Shown here: positions 43,038-52,073 of the stretch, piece after piece
Layout of the letters: each line of letters opens with the position of its first letter
Numbering within the stretch: position 1 is the stretch's first letter
Assembly: GCA_964526225.1 (NCBI GenBank)
Contig: CAZGLL010000004.1
Coordinates: forward strand, 6,257-70,256
DNA from: DRYM01 sp964526225
Lineage (GTDB): Archaea; Thermoproteota; Thermoprotei_A; EX4484-217-1
DNA length: 64,000 nt
Direction: 5' to 3'
Program-made: the position numbers and the translations under genes
The notes under the pieces: model-generated
The model's database searches: none
Told to the model about the DNA's origin: nothing
Seen by the model: only the letters and a program-made list of their open reading frames with translations

Positions 43038-44210
43038 TTGGAGAAAGTTGAAGGTAAAATATGTTCCATACCTATAGGGCCATACCATCCAGCTTTGGAG
43101 GAAATAGCTTTCTACAAGGTTTATGTTGAAGGAGAGAGAATAGTTGATGCTCTTATTAAACCTGGTTTTAACCATAGGGGTATTGAGAAATTAGCTATGC
43201 AGAGAAGTTACCGTAGAAATGTTCAGCTTTTCGAAAGAGTATGTGGAATATGTTCTGACGCTCATACAACAGCTTACTGTGTTGCAGTTGAGAATTGCTT
43301 AAAGATAAATGTACCTAAGAGAGCACAGTATATTAGAGTAATAGAGCATGAAGCAAATAGAATCCATAGCCACCTATTATGGTTTGGTATTGCAATGCAT
43401 ATTATAGGTTTCGACACATTATTCATGCACTCATGGGCTATTAGAGAAGCAATAATGGATGTTGTAGAAACTCTCACCGGGAATAGAGTAAACTATTCAG
43501 TAAACACTATTGGAGGCGTTAGAAGAGACATTACACCTGAGCTAGCAAAATATGTTGAAGAGAAGCTTAAAATCGTCGAGAAAGGAACACTTTACTTAAT
43601 GAAAGCTGTTAAAGAAGACAAAACAATAAAGGCTAGAACATCTGAAGTAGGTATTTTAACGAAGGAGGAAGCAAGGAAATATTGCGTAGTAGGTCCTACA
43701 GCTAGAGCATCAGGAATAGATGAAGATATTAGGAAAGACGACCCATATATTAACTTTGAAGATTTCGAATTCGAAGTTTGCGTAGAGGACGCATGCGACG
43801 TATACGGGAGAATTATGGTTAGGCTAAGAGAAACATTAGAATCTATTAAGATAGTAAGGCAGGCCCTTAAGAACCTACCTGAAGGCAAATTAATAGCTGA
43901 TTTACCGTATCCTTTCCCGAGTGAAGACGTTGGAAGAGTTGAAGCCCCTAGAGGAGAACTAATATATTATGTTAAATCGAATTATACGAACATCCCGGAA
44001 AGAGTTAAAGTGAGAACACCTACTTTCGTTAACCTCCCAGCGGTTAAGCCTATGCTCATCGGAAATAAGCTTGCAGATGCACCACAAATACTTGCAAGTA
44101 TTGACCCGTGTTTATCATGTAATGACAGGCTTGTTATCGTAGATTTGAGAAGTGGTCGTGAAAAAACAGTTCTTCTACAAGACTTCATTAGAGGGAGGGT
44201 GAAACTGTAA
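43038..44210 (+). CDS. Group 4 [NiFe]-hydrogenase large subunit
   Basis: The 390-residue subunit has both nickel-binding pairs: RVCGICSDAHT near 67-77 (L1) and DPCLSCNDR near 357-365 (L2). It is of the HycE/EchE/NuoD class. After the second pair, a 25-residue tail (LVIVDLRSGREK...) remains as in HycE, which is cut after an Arg by a HycI-type protease. No such protease is in the window. It overlaps the NuoH-like gene by one base (TAATG). Confidence 0.95.
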   Translation: MEKVEGKICSIPIGPYHPALEEIAFYKVYVEGERIVDALIKPGFNHRGIEKLAMQRSYRRNVQLFERVCGICSDAHTTAYCVAVENCLKINVPKRAQYIRVIEHEANRIHSHLLWFGIAMHIIGFDTLFMHSWAIREAIMDVVETLTGNRVNYSVNTIGGVRRDITPELAKYVEEKLKIVEKGTLYLMKAVKEDKTIKARTSEVGILTKEEARKYCVVGPTARASGIDEDIRKDDPYINFEDFEFEVCVEDACDVYGRIMVRLRETLESIKIVRQALKNLPEGKLIADLPYPFPSEDVGRVEAPRGELIYYVKSNYTNIPERVKVRTPTFVNLPAVKPMLIGNKLADAPQILASIDPCLSCNDRLVIVDLRSGREKTVLLQDFIRGRVKL

Positions 44211-45157
44211 TGTATATTGTTCCGTTACTTATTGCCTTAGCTGAAATAATAATATATCCGGGATTAATATTTTCAATACTATTTGGAGGAATAATTGTTT
44301 GGTTATATAGAAAAGTTAGAGCTAGACTTCAAGGAAGGAGGGGTCCTCCATGGTATCAGACATATGCTGACGTATTTAAGCTCCTAATTAAGGAAACAAT
44401 AATTCCATTGAGAGCATGGAAGGTTGGGTTCATTGCTGCACCAATGATTTCATTAGCTGCTCTCTTTGTAGCAGTACTTTTACTTCCATTCTTCGGCAAA
44501 GAATCAGCGCTAGGGTTCCTAGGTGATGCAATAGTTTTACTATACTTGCTGACAATACCTACTTTTGCAATAGCATTTGGAGGTATGGCTTCAGGTAGCC
44601 CATATGGTATTGTTGGTTCGGGGAGGGAGACTTCACTACTTGTATGGTATGAGTTGCCACTATGGCTTTCAGCGGCAACAGTTTTCGCTCTTGCAAACTC
44701 TATTTCCATAAGCGGAATAATTGAAGAACAAGCTCTTCATGGGCCATTCGCCATAAGACTACCTTTAGCTTTCATAGCTTTCCTAATAGCAGCTCAAGCA
44801 AAGTTAGCTAAAAGACCTTTCGATATACCGCATGCTGAAACAGAAATTGTAGCAGGACCCTACACAGAATATTCTGGTTCATTAAGGGCTCTATTCGAGC
44901 TATGCGAAGTGTTTAAGTGGTTAGCGGTTTCAGCTTTAACTGCAACTCTATTTCTAGGATGGCCTGTGATAGGTAATCCTGTAGCGGATGCACTAATATT
45001 CATAGTTAAAATAGTATTTTTCGCGCTCATATTCGCATTTATTGACATAATTAATCCTAGATTACGTATTGAACAAGCAGGGTGGCCTCTTTGGAAGATT
45101 GCTGCAGCACTTGCACTAATAGATACTATAAGAGTCTGTATGGGGTTGGTGATTTGA
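44210..45157 (+). CDS. Hydrogenase membrane subunit, NuoH / HycD type
   Basis: The 315-residue protein has about eight hydrophobic segments and the block KLAKRPFDIPHAETEIVAGPYTEYSG (near 199-224), which contains the conserved quinone/ion-channel-linked acids of NuoH/EchB. RRGPPWYQTYADVFKLLIKE near 43-62 is also typical. It follows the large subunit and precedes the ferredoxin-like subunit. Confidence 0.93.
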   Translation: MYIVPLLIALAEIIIYPGLIFSILFGGIIVWLYRKVRARLQGRRGPPWYQTYADVFKLLIKETIIPLRAWKVGFIAAPMISLAALFVAVLLLPFFGKESALGFLGDAIVLLYLLTIPTFAIAFGGMASGSPYGIVGSGRETSLLVWYELPLWLSAATVFALANSISISGIIEEQALHGPFAIRLPLAFIAFLIAAQAKLAKRPFDIPHAETEIVAGPYTEYSGSLRALFELCEVFKWLAVSALTATLFLGWPVIGNPVADALIFIVKIVFFALIFAFIDIINPRLRIEQAGWPLWKIAAALALIDTIRVCMGLVI

Positions 45158-45158
45158 A

Positions 45159-45716
45159 ATGAAATCAAGTATAGTTAAGGAAGCTCTAAAGTATTTCGTA
45201 AACCCCGTTACTGAGGCTTTTCCAGCTGCTAAACCATATTTTCCGAAGAAATATCGTGGACCACCAGTTTATGATCAAGATAAATGTATGGGCTGTACTG
45301 CATGCGCCCATGTTTGCCCCGCCGACGCTATAACAGTGATTGAAAAGGATGGTAAAAGAACTCTTGAGGTATGGTATGGTAAATGCACTTTCTGTGCGAG
45401 ATGTGAAGAATCATGCCCTGCAGATGCGATACACTTAATGGAAGAATTTGGTGTCCCATCTGAAGACAAACTTGCTTTCAAATCAACAGTTACCCACGAC
45501 ATGGTTAAGTGTAAGTTATGCGGTAAACCATTTATAACTATTAGACATGCTGAATGGATAAAGAAGAACCTACTTGAGAAAATGGGTGATGTTGTAGGGT
45601 CTGAGGAAATAGACTTCTTCCTAACAGTATGTGAAGACTGTAGACATAAAGTAGAGAACATTCCGGAATTTAGAAAACTCCTCATTAGAGCGGCTATTAA
45701 AGGTGGAAAAGTATGA
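45159..45716 (+). CDS. Hydrogenase subunit with two 4Fe-4S clusters and C-terminal Cys pairs, NuoI type
   Basis: The 185-residue subunit has CMGCTACAHVCP near 43-54 and CTFCARCEESCP near 76-87, then a tail with CKLCGK near 112-117 and CEDCRHK near 150-156, a probable zinc ribbon as in EchF/MbhN-like subunits. It overlaps the small subunit by 4 bases. Confidence 0.9.
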   Translation: MKSSIVKEALKYFVNPVTEAFPAAKPYFPKKYRGPPVYDQDKCMGCTACAHVCPADAITVIEKDGKRTLEVWYGKCTFCARCEESCPADAIHLMEEFGVPSEDKLAFKSTVTHDMVKCKLCGKPFITIRHAEWIKKNLLEKMGDVVGSEEIDFFLTVCEDCRHKVENIPEFRKLLIRAAIKGGKV

Positions 45717-46180
45717 GTTCGAAAAAATGTTTCCTATGTTCCCTAGCTAAATGGGCACGTAGAAAATCCGTATGGCTATATCACGCACCAGCGGGAGGTC
45801 TCTGCAACGGCTGCGATATTGAAATAGCTGCTGCAATAACGCCTAGATATGATGTTGAAAGGTTCGGTATACTTTTAGCTCCAAGCCCTCGACATGCCGA
45901 CGTAATACTAGTTGCTGGTCAAATGACAAAGCACTCTAAGGAAAGACTTCTAAGGGTGTATCAGCAAGTTCCTGAACCTAAAGCTGTAGTAGCTATAGGT
46001 TCATGCGCTATTTCAGGTAATGTATTTACAACAGAAAACTATCCCGTAGCCGGAACGGTGGATCAAATAATTCCTGTCGACGTTTACGTTCCCGGATGTC
46101 CTCCTAAACCTGAGGCAATAATTCTCGGAGTAGTTAAAGCTATAGAGAAACTAGAGAAAAGAACAGCAGAGCCCACCTAG
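45713..46180 (+). CDS. Group 4 [NiFe]-hydrogenase small subunit, NuoB type
   Basis: The 155-residue protein holds the proximal 4Fe-4S cluster. It has GGLCNGCDIE near 28-37, GSCAISG near 97-103 and VPGCPPKPEAI near 126-136. It is the short NuoB/EchC type with no extra ferredoxin domain. The N-terminus has an extra CFLC pair near 6-9. It is the last structural gene; it converges on hypD with a 4-base overlap. Confidence 0.93.
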   Translation: MSSKKCFLCSLAKWARRKSVWLYHAPAGGLCNGCDIEIAAAITPRYDVERFGILLAPSPRHADVILVAGQMTKHSKERLLRVYQQVPEPKAVVAIGSCAISGNVFTTENYPVAGTVDQIIPVDVYVPGCPPKPEAIILGVVKAIEKLEKRTAEPT

Positions 46181-47355
46181 GGTTTTAAACCTAGAATTCT
46201 AGCTAATTCCTTAACTTTTCCTCCGCCTCCAAACTTGGCCCAAACAGCACATGTTCCCTCAGACGAGACCATACATGGACCGTAGGGTGTATTTGGAGTA
46301 CAAGTTTTCATGAAGAACGGACAATCTGTAGGAACAGCCTTACCCAACGTTACATCTCCGCACATACATCCCGGAGGTAAATCCATGGATTTAGATACTT
46401 TAACATCATATTCTGAATGGACATCAATGCTTTTGTAGGGATTTCTTAGTTCTAAACCGCTTTTAGGAATAACACCTATACCTCTCCAGTGAGCATCAAC
46501 GATGTTAAATGCTTTTTCAACATACTTTTGAGCAACAATGTTACCTTCCCAACTATCAACCCTCGAGTACTCATTGAATATTCTAGGTTTTCCCTCAACA
46601 ATTTGCTTAAGTATTTCAAGAACAGCTAAGACTACATCTAATGGTTCAAAGCCTGCTACAACAGCAGGTAATCCGTACTCTTCAGGTAAGAATTTCCATG
46701 CCTTCGCGCCAGTAATTGCGGTAACATGTCCTGGAGCAATTATTCCGTTTAGTGGAATATCTGGCTGATTTAGAACGTAATGTACTGCTGGTACAGTTAA
46801 TCTATAGGCGATAAGTAGTTTTAGATTGCTAGGTATAGTTCCTAATACTACATGGCTAGCAACTGTTGGTTGGGTTGTTTCGAAACCTACTGCTAAGAAA
46901 ACATGTGTTCTACTAGGGTTCTTTTTAGCAATTTTTAACGCGTCAAGGAAACCGTAAACTATTCTAATGTCTCCTCCTAAACTTCTAGCTTCAGCTAGGC
47001 TCATACTTGTTCCAGGAACCTTATACATGTCTCCATAAGTTAGCAATGTGACTTCATAGTTTAACGCTAACTCTATAGATTCGTCAATAACCTTCGTTGG
47101 AGCTATACATACCGGGCATCCGGGTCCCGCAATGAGTTCTAATTTTTCCGGCATAAGGCTTCTTAAGCCGTAATACGTAATTGTATGTTCATGTGTTCCG
47201 CAAACATGCATTATCTTTATCTTATCTTCACCAGTCTTCCTTAGTGCTAAAGGAGCTAGCTTATGTATTTTCCTAACTGCCTCTCTAAGAAGCTCTGATT
47301 CTCTAAACATCCTAACTATTTCCTTAAGACCCTCATGTAGATCACGAGTATTCAT
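46177..47355 (-). CDS. hypD: Hydrogenase maturation protein HypD
   Basis: The 392-residue protein helps put the Fe(CN)2CO group together with HypC. MHVCGTHEHTI near 48-58, GPGCPVC near 78-84, FLAVGFETTQP near 148-158 and the C-terminal cluster segment (GCMCGDVTLGKAVPTDCPFF, PYGPCMVSSEGTCAVW) are present. It stands on the minus strand between the structural genes and hypE. Confidence 0.97.
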   Translation of the reverse strand: MNTRDLHEGLKEIVRMFRESELLREAVRKIHKLAPLALRKTGEDKIKIMHVCGTHEHTITYYGLRSLMPEKLELIAGPGCPVCIAPTKVIDESIELALNYEVTLLTYGDMYKVPGTSMSLAEARSLGGDIRIVYGFLDALKIAKKNPSRTHVFLAVGFETTQPTVASHVVLGTIPSNLKLLIAYRLTVPAVHYVLNQPDIPLNGIIAPGHVTAITGAKAWKFLPEEYGLPAVVAGFEPLDVVLAVLEILKQIVEGKPRIFNEYSRVDSWEGNIVAQKYVEKAFNIVDAHWRGIGVIPKSGLELRNPYKSIDVHSEYDVKVSKSMDLPPGCMCGDVTLGKAVPTDCPFFMKTCTPNTPYGPCMVSSEGTCAVWAKFGGGGKVKELARILGLKP

Positions 47356-47513
47356 TCAAATTATTCCCTCATACCATAATTTCCTTATAGCTTAGAGATT
47401 TGAGTTTCTGTAAAATATATTTCCAACTAACAATATACTATATGTGCTGACTTAGGATTTACATAAAACGTGCTCCCAGTACGTGGTGTTTAAAGGGGAA
47501 GGAGGCTTACTAA

Positions 47514-48545
47514 ATGGTTAGGGTTTCAAAAGTAACCCTAGCTCATGGTGCTGGCGGTAGGGAAACATCCGAAATAATAGAGAAGTTTTTCATAAAGAAA
47601 TTCAATATTAAAAAAGTTTCTTCAGGATTCGGTTTAGATGAATTAGAAGATTCATCAACAATCCCCCTTCCCGACGGGAACTATTTAGCGGTAACTGTTG
47701 ATAGCTATACTGTCAGCCCAATATTCTTCCCTGGAGGGAATATAGGCAAATTAGCTGCAACGGGGACCCTAAACGACCTAGCTGTTATGGGCGCTGAACC
47801 CATAGCAACAATGGACAGCATAGTTGTTGAAGAAGGATTTGAAATGGAGCTTCTAGAGGAAATAGTGACTTCAATACGTGATGTTCTTGAAAAATACAAT
47901 GTTGCGTTAATAGGCGGAGACTTTAAGGTAATGCCTAAAGGACAGCTTGACAAAATAGTAATAACAATGACAGGTATAGGAATAATACCTAAGAACAGGT
48001 TAATTTCAGACTACAATATCAAACCAGGCGACAAAATAGTAATAACAGGAACTATAGGGGAACATGGAGCAGCAATTTTAGCCGCACAAACAGGAATAGG
48101 TGTTGAAGATTCAAGCCTTTTTAGCGATTGCACTCCAATAATTGAGGCTATGGAAATAGCATTTAAAATAGGAGGTATACGTGCAGCAAAAGATCCTACG
48201 AGAGGAGGATTAGCTATGGCCCTTAATGAATGGGCTAAAAAATCTAAGCTAACAATCGTTGTTAAAGAGGAAAACATACCGTTAAGAGAAAGCGTTAAAG
48301 CTTACTGCGAAATGCTAGGTGTTGATCCACTTACACTTGCATCTGAAGGCAGGGCGTTAATTGCTGTTTCACCGGAGAAAGCAGAGGAATTAGTGGATAC
48401 GCTAAGAAGTAAGGGATATAAGGATGCCGCAGTAATAGGTGAAGCTAAGAAGGGTAGAGAAGGATATGTGCTCTTAGAAACGATAACTGGAGGGTTAAGA
48501 ATAATCGAAACTCCCATTGGAGAAATAGTTCCAAGAATATGTTAG
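47514..48545 (+). CDS. hypE: Hydrogenase maturation protein HypE
   Basis: The 343-residue protein dehydrates a thiocarboxamide to the cyanide ligand. LAHGAGGRETSEII near 8-21 and DSYTVSPIFFPGGNIGKLAATGTLNDLAVMGA near 62-93 are AIR-synthase-like ATP blocks. The C-terminus ends ...PRIC, with the modified last cysteine of the family. It is followed by the overlapping PspC-like gene. Confidence 0.97.
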   Translation: MVRVSKVTLAHGAGGRETSEIIEKFFIKKFNIKKVSSGFGLDELEDSSTIPLPDGNYLAVTVDSYTVSPIFFPGGNIGKLAATGTLNDLAVMGAEPIATMDSIVVEEGFEMELLEEIVTSIRDVLEKYNVALIGGDFKVMPKGQLDKIVITMTGIGIIPKNRLISDYNIKPGDKIVITGTIGEHGAAILAAQTGIGVEDSSLFSDCTPIIEAMEIAFKIGGIRAAKDPTRGGLAMALNEWAKKSKLTIVVKEENIPLRESVKAYCEMLGVDPLTLASEGRALIAVSPEKAEELVDTLRSKGYKDAAVIGEAKKGREGYVLLETITGGLRIIETPIGEIVPRIC

Positions 48546-48556
48546 GGTTAAACATT

Positions 48557-48961
48557 ATGTCTAAAGAAAAAAGACTTTATAGGTCATCAGAAGACGAAAT
48601 AATCTGCGGCTTATGCGGTGGCTTAGGAGAGTACTTTAACATTGACCCGACAATTATAAGAATAGTTTTTGTACTCTTCTTCATAATAAATCCGGTTGCG
48701 GCAGTGCTTTTCTACATTTTAGCTTGCGCCATTATACCCAAGAAACCTACTGAGCAAGCTGGTGAAGCAAGACCTATAACTAAGAAAACAACGCAACGTG
48801 AACAAGGATTAATAATTCTAGGGTTAATGCTGATACTGGTGGGAGTACTTGTTTTCCCGGAAGTAAAGCTTGTTTTGAGAAGTGTTTTGAGAGGATTAGT
48901 TATAGCAATAGGGTTGCTAATGATTCTTCTTGTTCTCTTCAGGAAAAGCTTTAAACCTTAA
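48557..48961 (+). CDS. PspC-domain membrane protein
   Basis: The protein has the PspC motif EDEIICGLCGGLGEYFNIDPTIIRIVFVLF near 11-40, followed by a transmembrane segment (residues 33-59) and two more near 90-128. The frame is open to 48539, inside hypE, but AGGG before the ATG at 48557 makes that start better. PspC proteins sense membrane stress in bacteria; the archaeal role is unknown. It is a gene inserted in the hyp cluster. Confidence 0.82.
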   Translation: MSKEKRLYRSSEDEIICGLCGGLGEYFNIDPTIIRIVFVLFFIINPVAAVLFYILACAIIPKKPTEQAGEARPITKKTTQREQGLIILGLMLILVGVLVFPEVKLVLRSVLRGLVIAIGLLMILLVLFRKSFKP

Positions 48962-49175
48962 GTGCCTCTAAAACTTCTTTCCAAGCTTCAATAGTTTTTT
49001 CGGCTTCTTCACGACTCAGTTTAGAAATTATTGCTCCAGCATGAACTATAACGTAATCTCCGGGCTTAACATCCGGTACAAGGAGTCTATCAACTTCTCT
49101 TTTAACTCCTCCAAAGTCTACTATTGCAGTCATATCTTTTACTTCAATAACGACACCAGGTATTCCTAAGCACAT
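48951..49175 (-). CDS. hypC: Hydrogenase maturation protein HypC
   Basis: The 74-residue chaperone starts Met-Cys-Leu-Gly-Ile-Pro-Gly; the second-position cysteine is essential and becomes N-terminal. The open frame runs three codons upstream (49184), but the ATG at 49175 gives the required MCLGIPG. It overlaps the PspC gene by 11 bases in convergent orientation and is divergent from hypF. Confidence 0.93.
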   Translation of the reverse strand: MCLGIPGVVIEVKDMTAIVDFGGVKREVDRLLVPDVKPGDYVIVHAGAIISKLSREEAEKTIEAWKEVLEALKV

Positions 49176-49300
49176 TTTCAACACTTCTTCTCAATCCTTT
49201 CTCGAATAAAATATTTAGGTTATCTACGTAGTGCTCTATAGAGCATATGCAACTACCAACTTATATTAGCTTACTTCAGTGTCAGACAAGTGGAGTGCTT

Positions 49301-51640
49301 ATGGGAGAAGTTGTTGCTTTAAAACTTAGAGTTTCAGGAGTAGTTCAGGGAGTAGGGTTTAGGCCATTCGTATATAGGATAGCAGTTAAAAACGGAATTA
49401 AAGGGTACGTTAAAAACCTAGGAGGTAGTGAAGTAGAAATTCATGTTGAAGGTTCCTTGTTAAACATATTGAACTTTATAAGAGATCTTACTGTAAAGAA
49501 GCCTCCTCCAGCCGAAATAGAAATGCTCGAGATAGAAGAGTCTAAACCCAAAGTTTTCAAAGAATTCTCTATTTTGAAAAGCGGTAAAAATCCTAAAATG
49601 TTCTCGATGATACCTCCAGATATAGGCATATGTGATGACTGCTTAAGTGAAATTCTAGATAAAAATTCTAGATGGTACATGTATCCATTTAATAGTTGTG
49701 CTTGGTGCGGCCCAAGATTCTCAATGTTAGAGAGTATACCTTACGATAGAGAAAACACTTCAATGAGAGATTTCCCACTATGCGAAGAGTGCTTAAATGA
49801 ATACAGAGACCCGGGGAACATTAGAAGATTCCATGCGCAGGGAATAAGCTGTCCCAAATGTGGACCAAAGGTTTGGTTAGTTGATAATTCAGGAGAACTT
49901 GTTGAAACAGAGGATCCTATAAGAACCGCTGCTAAACTCGTAGATGAGGGATACATTGTAGCAATAAAGGGTTTAGGAGGATTTCACATAGCTGCTCTAG
50001 CTACAGATGATGAAGTAGTTCTTACATTACGTGAGAGAAAAAGGAGACCACAGAAACCGTTCGCTCTCATGGCGTTAAATATTGACGTTATTAGGAAAAT
50101 AGCTTATGTACCTAGGGAAGCAGAGGAGCTGCTACTTTCTCCTCAAAAACCAATAGTTCTCTTACCTAAGAAGGAATACACTCCGGTTTCCAAATATGTA
50201 GCTCCAGGACTAAGTACAGTAGGTGTTATGCTACCATATACTGGCTTACACTACATTCTACTAATGAACACTAAAGACAAGTACTTAATAATGACAAGCG
50301 GTAATCCTAAAGGAAAACCTATGTGCATAACTAATAAGTGCGCTCTAAATAGGCTTTCAAAATATGTTGACTACATTCTACTACATAATAGGAGAATAAT
50401 TAACAGAGTTGACGATAGTGTTGTGAGATTAACACTAGGTAAACCCATGTTTCTAAGAAGAAGTAGAGGTTATGCTCCTAAATGGTTCACATTACCTATT
50501 GAAGCCAAAAACCCCATAGTTGCCTTTGGAGCAGAATTAGCAACTGCAGGAGCCATTTTCATTAAAAACAGGGCTATACTGACCCAATACATAGGCGATG
50601 TCGACGATTACGAAACATTAGAGTTCATGGATGAAGCGTTGAAGTTCCTATGTAGAACCTATAGAATTAACCTTAGCGAAGCGGTTTACGTTTCCGATCT
50701 CCACCCATACTATGCTACAACAAGACTTGCTGAAGAATATGCTGACAAGTACAATTCAGTACATTTAAGAGTACAGCATCACCATGCACATATAGTCTCA
50801 GTAATGGCTGAAAACTACATGAAACCTGATGAGGAAGTAGTCGGTATAGCCATTGATGGTGTAGGTTACGGAATAGATGGTAAAATATGGGGTGGAGAGA
50901 TCATTATTGCATCATATAGGGGATTCAGAAGGTTTGGACACTTAAAATATCAGCTCATGCCAGGTGGGGATTTAGCTACAAAATACCCTCTAAGAATGCT
51001 TATCGGAATACTTTACTCCATATTTGATGAAGAAGAAATACTTAGATTCCTTAACAAAACAAACTTAATCGATAAATTAAAGTATGGTGCAAGAGAACTG
51101 AGAGCAATAATGTATCAGTTAAAGTCCAGAACAGCTCCTGAAACGTCAAGTACAGGTAGGTTTTTAGATGCAGTAGCTGCTCTTTTAGGAATATGTTTTG
51201 AAAGGACATATGAAGGAGAACCTGCAATGAAGCTAGAGGCTTATGCTAAGAAGCCTGAAGGAAATGGTGAATTAGAGGCTAAAGTTGTGTATGAGAAAGG
51301 TGAGTACGTTATTGACACTTCAGATTTAATGTTAAAAGTAATAGAGAAATTAGAGGATGGTGTTGAAAGAAAAACATTGGCTTATCAAGCACAGTACGCA
51401 TTAGGTAAAGCACTAGGTAAAGTCGCTGTAGAAGCGATAAGAGCGTATGATGTGAAGCCATTAATATTAGTGAGCGGTGGAGCAGCAGTAAATGATATAA
51501 TACTTAAGGCAATAACAAATGTTGCTAAAGAAAATGATGTAGAAGTTTATGTCAATAGAAAAGTTCCTCCCGGAGATGGAGGAATAGCTTTAGGGCAAGT
51601 AGCTATAGCAGCCTATAGTTTTACTTATGAAGAATCTTAG
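49301..51640 (+). CDS. hypF: Carbamoyltransferase HypF
   Basis: The 779-residue protein makes the thiocarboxamide from carbamoyl phosphate. It has an acylphosphatase domain (RVSGVVQGVGFRPFVYRIA near 9-27), zinc-binding pairs (CDDC near 110, CAWC near 134, CEEC near 160, CPKC near 184), a YrdC domain from about 200 and a Kae1-like domain (RVQHHHAHIVSVMAEN near 495, AIDGVGYGIDGKIWGGE near 520). The frame opens at 49247, but the ATG at 49301 with GGAG upstream fits the family N-terminus. Confidence 0.97.
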   Translation: MGEVVALKLRVSGVVQGVGFRPFVYRIAVKNGIKGYVKNLGGSEVEIHVEGSLLNILNFIRDLTVKKPPPAEIEMLEIEESKPKVFKEFSILKSGKNPKMFSMIPPDIGICDDCLSEILDKNSRWYMYPFNSCAWCGPRFSMLESIPYDRENTSMRDFPLCEECLNEYRDPGNIRRFHAQGISCPKCGPKVWLVDNSGELVETEDPIRTAAKLVDEGYIVAIKGLGGFHIAALATDDEVVLTLRERKRRPQKPFALMALNIDVIRKIAYVPREAEELLLSPQKPIVLLPKKEYTPVSKYVAPGLSTVGVMLPYTGLHYILLMNTKDKYLIMTSGNPKGKPMCITNKCALNRLSKYVDYILLHNRRIINRVDDSVVRLTLGKPMFLRRSRGYAPKWFTLPIEAKNPIVAFGAELATAGAIFIKNRAILTQYIGDVDDYETLEFMDEALKFLCRTYRINLSEAVYVSDLHPYYATTRLAEEYADKYNSVHLRVQHHHAHIVSVMAENYMKPDEEVVGIAIDGVGYGIDGKIWGGEIIIASYRGFRRFGHLKYQLMPGGDLATKYPLRMLIGILYSIFDEEEILRFLNKTNLIDKLKYGARELRAIMYQLKSRTAPETSSTGRFLDAVAALLGICFERTYEGEPAMKLEAYAKKPEGNGELEAKVVYEKGEYVIDTSDLMLKVIEKLEDGVERKTLAYQAQYALGKALGKVAVEAIRAYDVKPLILVSGGAAVNDIILKAITNVAKENDVEVYVNRKVPPGDGGIALGQVAIAAYSFTYEES

Positions 51641-51691
51641 GTTCAAGTTTAAATTTTAAAGCATACTATAGAAAAGTTGGGGTTAGAAACA

Positions 51692-52060
51692 ATGGTCACA
51701 ATAAAGTTTTCTACGAGAGCAGCAAACGATCCCGCATACATTATAACAGTAGGTATTTCAAGACCTCTCAAAGACGCATTTGCCGGGCTAGATAAATCCA
51801 AAATAAACAAGATCGGTAGAAAGCTTACAAAACTACTTTCATACAAGGTAGCTACCGCTTTAATTAAAAACGGTTATGAACTACCATTACCCGAAGACTA
51901 CCTACTCAAAATTAGAGGAGAAGTATCATTTGATGTTAAAGAGGAAGGTGAAGAATTCGCTATCGAAGTTAAAAACGTTAAACTTGTAATAGACATTTTC
52001 AAAAAGGAAAAATCAGTTAAGTATGGGGAATCTGTTGCTGAAGCTGCTGAAGAAGGCTAG
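51692..52060 (+). CDS. Conserved-looking protein of unknown function
   Basis: The 122-residue protein (TTG at 51677 gives 127) was not recognised. It is charged, has a repeated beta-alpha look (VTIKFSTRAANDPAYIITVGI; SFDVKEEGEEFAIEVKNVKLVIDIFKKE), no membrane segment and an acidic end. GGGG precedes the ATG at 51692. It lies 51 bases after hypF and 13 before another unknown gene, suggesting co-expression with the latter. Confidence 0.6.
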   Translation: MVTIKFSTRAANDPAYIITVGISRPLKDAFAGLDKSKINKIGRKLTKLLSYKVATALIKNGYELPLPEDYLLKIRGEVSFDVKEEGEEFAIEVKNVKLVIDIFKKEKSVKYGESVAEAAEEG

Positions 52061-52073
52061 GTAGTGAGAGATA

